A stretch of DNA of 32,073 nucleotides from Saprospiraceae bacterium. Its GTDB lineage: Bacteria; Bacteroidota; Bacteroidia; Chitinophagales; Saprospiraceae. A model generated the notes under the pieces. It worked only from the letters and a program-made list of their open reading frames with translations. It had not been told where the DNA came from and ran no database searches. Below are positions 29,805 through 32,073 of the stretch, one piece after another. The stretch spans positions 16,730-48,802 of the forward strand of contig JAHDCG010000034.1 in the NCBI GenBank assembly GCA_020629965.1, written 5' to 3'. Position 1 is the stretch's first letter; every line of letters starts with the position of its first letter. The position numbers and the translations under genes are program-made.

Positions 29805-30403
29805 ATCAATTTGTAAATATAACCGTTCTCCGTAAAAATTTCTTTCGTCATTTTCAATTCTTCTTCCGACTCACTGAAAACCGAGGCATTTACTTCTTTG
29901 CTCGGATTAGAAAAAAAATCTTGGTAATCCATGTGAAAGCGAGAAGCATTACGTGATTTCAATTGCGTCTCGAATTTTTTCCATTCAGGATACAGGTGTG
30001 ATAATTCGGAAAGTTGAAACGGCTTTAGTATTATAAAATTATCTTTAATTTCTCTTAGAACCTTTTTGTCCGTTTCCGAAAATATTTCCGTCTCGCATTT
30101 TGCGGTCGAGGCATAATTATAGCGACTTTCTTCGGCTATAAAATTATTTCTGTATTCCAATTCGCCTGCGCTCAAAAAACTCGTTGCTTCTAAGAAGTCT
30201 TTGGTATTAGATGCGACCGGTCCGTAATTCAGCGCAAAATAAGTATCGTTTAAAATGGGACGCCCGTACCGTCGCAGATGTACTCGGTCTGCCAGCCAAA
30301 TTAATTTGAGTACCTTCATTTTATTTGCTTTCCCTCCTTCTGCTATCGCGAAATAATTTAACGATTGCACGGATTTTTTAAAATTGAATCCCAACATAAG
30401 CAT
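29801..30403 (-). CDS. Panacea (SocA-like, DUF4065) domain protein, candidate antitoxin
   Basis: 200 residues from the ATG at 30403; 30397 is also possible, and an upstream start at 30436 adds 11 residues. The Panacea domain is clear: LNYFAIAEGGKANKMKVLKL, LADRVHLRRYGRPILND, and YFALNYGPVASNTKDFLEA. Panacea proteins act as neutralising antitoxins for many unrelated toxins (PanAT systems) or, as SocA, as a proteolytic adaptor. The C-terminal half is unassigned. The gene precedes its partner and overlaps it by 4 bp, the antitoxin-first order. It is A/T-rich and may be acquired. Confidence 0.85.
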   Translation of the reverse strand: MLMLGFNFKKSVQSLNYFAIAEGGKANKMKVLKLIWLADRVHLRRYGRPILNDTYFALNYGPVASNTKDFLEATSFLSAGELEYRNNFIAEESRYNYASTAKCETEIFSETDKKVLREIKDNFIILKPFQLSELSHLYPEWKKFETQLKSRNASRFHMDYQDFFSNPSKEVNASVFSESEEELKMTKEIFTENGYIYKLI

Positions 30404-30512
30404 GATTTTTTTTCGTAAAGATGATTTGCAGAACAAAATCAGTATTCTTTCTCAAAATTTAACAAAAAACAAAGTAACCAATCGCCTTTTCAAACGTCTT
30501 ATTTACGAGGCA

Positions 30513-30520
30513 CAAAAGTA
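30513..30520 (-). promoter_or_regulatory. Candidate -7 box for the Panacea operon
   Basis: TACTTTTG on the minus strand fits TAnnTTTG. A TTTTCG stretch 17 bp further upstream could serve as the -33 element. It lies 110 bp before the ATG at 30403. Confidence 0.4.
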
Positions 30521-30565
30521 CAAGTGCTGTGCGAAAAGTTAAAATTTTCCGATTTAGGATGTTTT

Positions 30566-30579
30566 TAACTTTAATTTCG
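30566..30579 (+). promoter_or_regulatory. Candidate -7 region for the Ser/Arg-rich secreted protein gene
   Basis: TAACTTTAATTTCG contains two overlapping boxes, TAACTTTA and TAATTTCG. They are divergent from and close to the Panacea promoter, and 73 bp before the ATG at 30652. Confidence 0.3.
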
Positions 30580-30651
30580 CCGCAAAAGTAGTAATTTGTG
30601 CATCAGTTGACCGTAAGAGAGTCACGGTAAATATTTAAAACAATTTTCGAT

Positions 30652-31953
30652 ATGAAATTTACATCCTTCTATACGATGCTCGCCGCAGCATTCTTCCTGT
30701 TTACCGCCGTCACGGCACAGGCACAGTATGACGACGTGTACTACAATCCGGACACTGATACGGATTATTATGACACGGGTTCGTCTTATGACGATACGGA
30801 TACTTACAGCTACGAGGGTTCGAGCGATGAGGATAGTGACTATTACGACGGACGCAGCGTAGAGGACGATTACGATTATTCGTACTCTTCGCGTATTCGC
30901 CGCTTTCACCGTCCTTACCGCGGCTTCAGCTACTACGACCCGGTCTATGTAGATGTTGCTTATTACGACCCGTTTTTTAATCCCGGTGTAACCGTTTTAA
31001 TCTACGATGATTTTTACGGCTTCCGCAATTACCGTCGTTTCAATACTTGGAACAGATGGAATCGGTGGGACAGATGGGGCAATAACGGCTTCAACGCAGG
31101 TTGGGGCGGCGGATGGGGAAATCCCTACGGCGGCTGGAATAATAACGTATTCGTAAATAACTATTACGGTCCCGGTTGGGGCGGCTATAACGGTTTTAAC
31201 AACTGGAACGGCGGCTTCAATAACTACTGCCCGCCATCTTGGGGTAACGGTTATAACTACAACACGGCAGCGGTCAACACCGCCGTCAATAACGGTACTT
31301 ACTACGGCGCACGCCGCAGCGGTGCTTCGCGTGACGGTCGCACGAGTCCGCGCAACCAAGGTCTGAACTCCCCGACCAACGGCGGCACGGGTATAGCTAA
31401 CCCGACCGAGCGCAGCTCTGCTCGTCAGAGTACACGTACACAGGAGCCGGCATCGGCGCGCAGCCCGCGTACCAACACCTCTCCGACGCGTGACCAAAAT
31501 GCACGTACCGCACCGAATACACGCTCGCCGCGTACCGAGACACGTCCTGCGACTCGCAGTCCGCGCACGGAAACGCGCCCGAGTACACGTACTCCGCGTA
31601 CCGAAACCCGTGCGACAACACCTTCACGCAGCCCGCGTACTTCTCCGTCATCGACGAGAGGAAATCGCAGCAATACGACGACGCGCCCGTCGTCTAACAG
31701 TCGCTCTTCGCGCGGCGGAGGTTATAACAGCAGCAGCCGGTCTTCGCGCAGCAGAGGAAGTTCTACGCGTTCGAGCAGTCCGAGACGCAGCAGCGGTTCA
31801 TCGACCCGCTCAAGCAGTTCGCGTCGCAGCAGCGGTGTAGGTTCGTCTTCTCGTTCTTCGCGCAGCAGCGGTTCTTCAACACGTTCGAGCAGCTCGCGCA
31901 GCAGCCGCAGCAGCGGTGGTTCATCGCGCAGCAGCAGCCGTCGCGGTAACTAA
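30652..31953 (+). CDS. Secreted low-complexity protein, Tyr/Asp-, Trp/Gly- and Ser/Arg-rich
   Basis: 433 residues with a signal peptide (MKFTSFYTMLAAAFFLFTAV then TAQAQ). The mature chain has distinct zones: an acidic Tyr/Asp/Ser zone (~26-80), an aromatic zone rich in Tyr, Phe, Trp, Asn and Gly (~85-220, for example NRWNRWDRWGNN), then a long basic tail of Thr/Pro/Arg repeats around SPRTETRP (~270-345) and Ser/Arg/Gly repeats (~345-433). The acidic start and strongly cationic end suggest self-association or binding to anionic surface polymers. No family was recognised and no T9SS domain is seen. Terminators follow. Confidence 0.75.
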   Translation: MKFTSFYTMLAAAFFLFTAVTAQAQYDDVYYNPDTDTDYYDTGSSYDDTDTYSYEGSSDEDSDYYDGRSVEDDYDYSYSSRIRRFHRPYRGFSYYDPVYVDVAYYDPFFNPGVTVLIYDDFYGFRNYRRFNTWNRWNRWDRWGNNGFNAGWGGGWGNPYGGWNNNVFVNNYYGPGWGGYNGFNNWNGGFNNYCPPSWGNGYNYNTAAVNTAVNNGTYYGARRSGASRDGRTSPRNQGLNSPTNGGTGIANPTERSSARQSTRTQEPASARSPRTNTSPTRDQNARTAPNTRSPRTETRPATRSPRTETRPSTRTPRTETRATTPSRSPRTSPSSTRGNRSNTTTRPSSNSRSSRGGGYNSSSRSSRSRGSSTRSSSPRRSSGSSTRSSSSRRSSGVGSSSRSSRSSGSSTRSSSSRSSRSSGGSSRSSSRRGN

Positions 31954-31968
31954 TATTTAATTTTAAAC

Positions 31969-32003
31969 GAGGGAAAAACCGATGAAATTTTTCCCTCACT
32001 TTT
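31969..32003 (+). terminator. Terminator 1 after the secreted protein gene
   Basis: GAGGGAAAAA (31969-31978) pairs with TTTTTCCCTC (31988-31997) around CCGATGAAA, followed by ACTTTTT. Confidence 0.85.
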
Positions 32004-32020
32004 TACTACGAAGAATATTT

Positions 32021-32068
32021 AAAGCGGTAACAAAGAAAGTCGAGGCTTTCTTTGCCCGCTTTTTTTTA
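32021..32068 (+). terminator. Terminator 2 (tandem)
   Basis: CAAAGAAAG (32031-32039) pairs with CTTTCTTTG (32046-32054). An outer AAAGCG/CGCTTT pairing extends the stem, and a long T-run follows. It sits about 20 bp after the first terminator, giving a double stop. Confidence 0.85.
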
Positions 32069-32073
32069 TGCCT

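Overview
The window is chromosomal DNA of a Bacteroidota bacterium, probably from the Saprospiria/Chitinophagia side. The evidence is a protein ending in a type IX secretion (T9SS) C-terminal sorting domain, a Bacteroidota-style cyclomaltodextrinase with its own N- and C-terminal domains, a eukaryote/archaeal-type ProRS ending in Tyr, -7 boxes of the form TAnnTTTG or TACCTTCG, and the absence of Shine-Dalgarno sequences. No rRNA, tRNA, CRISPR array, transposase or phage gene was seen.

Layout. 1-564: repeats only (duplicated block, heptad arrays, REP-like palindromes, a 20-bp tandem repeat). 565-5008 (+): SulP anion transporter, a secreted alpha/beta hydrolase bracketed by a ~64-bp direct repeat, and a SAM methyltransferase. 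5293-9146: a zinc-ribbon protein converging on TruA, a secreted protein of unknown function and a GH13 cyclomaltodextrinase. 9359-14636: small membrane protein, PA2169/DUF2383 four-helix protein, thiolase, Pmp3-type membrane protein, secreted glucosaminidase, CrtA-like oxygenase. 14698-18231 (-): trpS, FAH-family hydrolase, SUKH/SMI1 protein and a cytoplasmic Ca3427-like solute-binding protein. 18561-19707 (+): overlapping HipA-like kinase and DUF3037 genes. 20380-22799 (-): AAA ATPase, PD-(D/E)XK protein and RidA, tightly packed. 22973-26201 (+): frameshifted Uma2 nuclease, TIGR03032 protein, FG-GAP/VCBS T9SS cargo. 26282-30403 (-): membrane protein, then Panacea antitoxin, small partner and proS. 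30652-31953 (+): secreted Tyr/Asp-, Trp/Gly- and Ser/Arg-rich protein, followed by two terminators.

Housekeeping genes (trpS, proS, truA, ridA, thiolase) alternate with small accessory cassettes. Three look like conflict or defence modules: ATPase plus PD-(D/E)XK (20771-22799), Panacea plus unknown partner (29331-30403), and HipA-like kinase plus DUF3037 (18561-19707). Two of these sit 1-4 bp upstream of a housekeeping gene in the same direction.

The most unusual genome-level feature is a set of short arrays with 7- or 8-bp period (GTTGRTR, GTTGYCG, TTAGAYG, CTCTCCT, CCGTCCA, GTTGAGRR and complements). They repeatedly start at or overlap stop codons, or end just before start codons, and in two genes they have become coding sequence. 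A second dispersed family is an imperfect palindrome with ends TAGAGACG/CGTCTCTA and a variable core.
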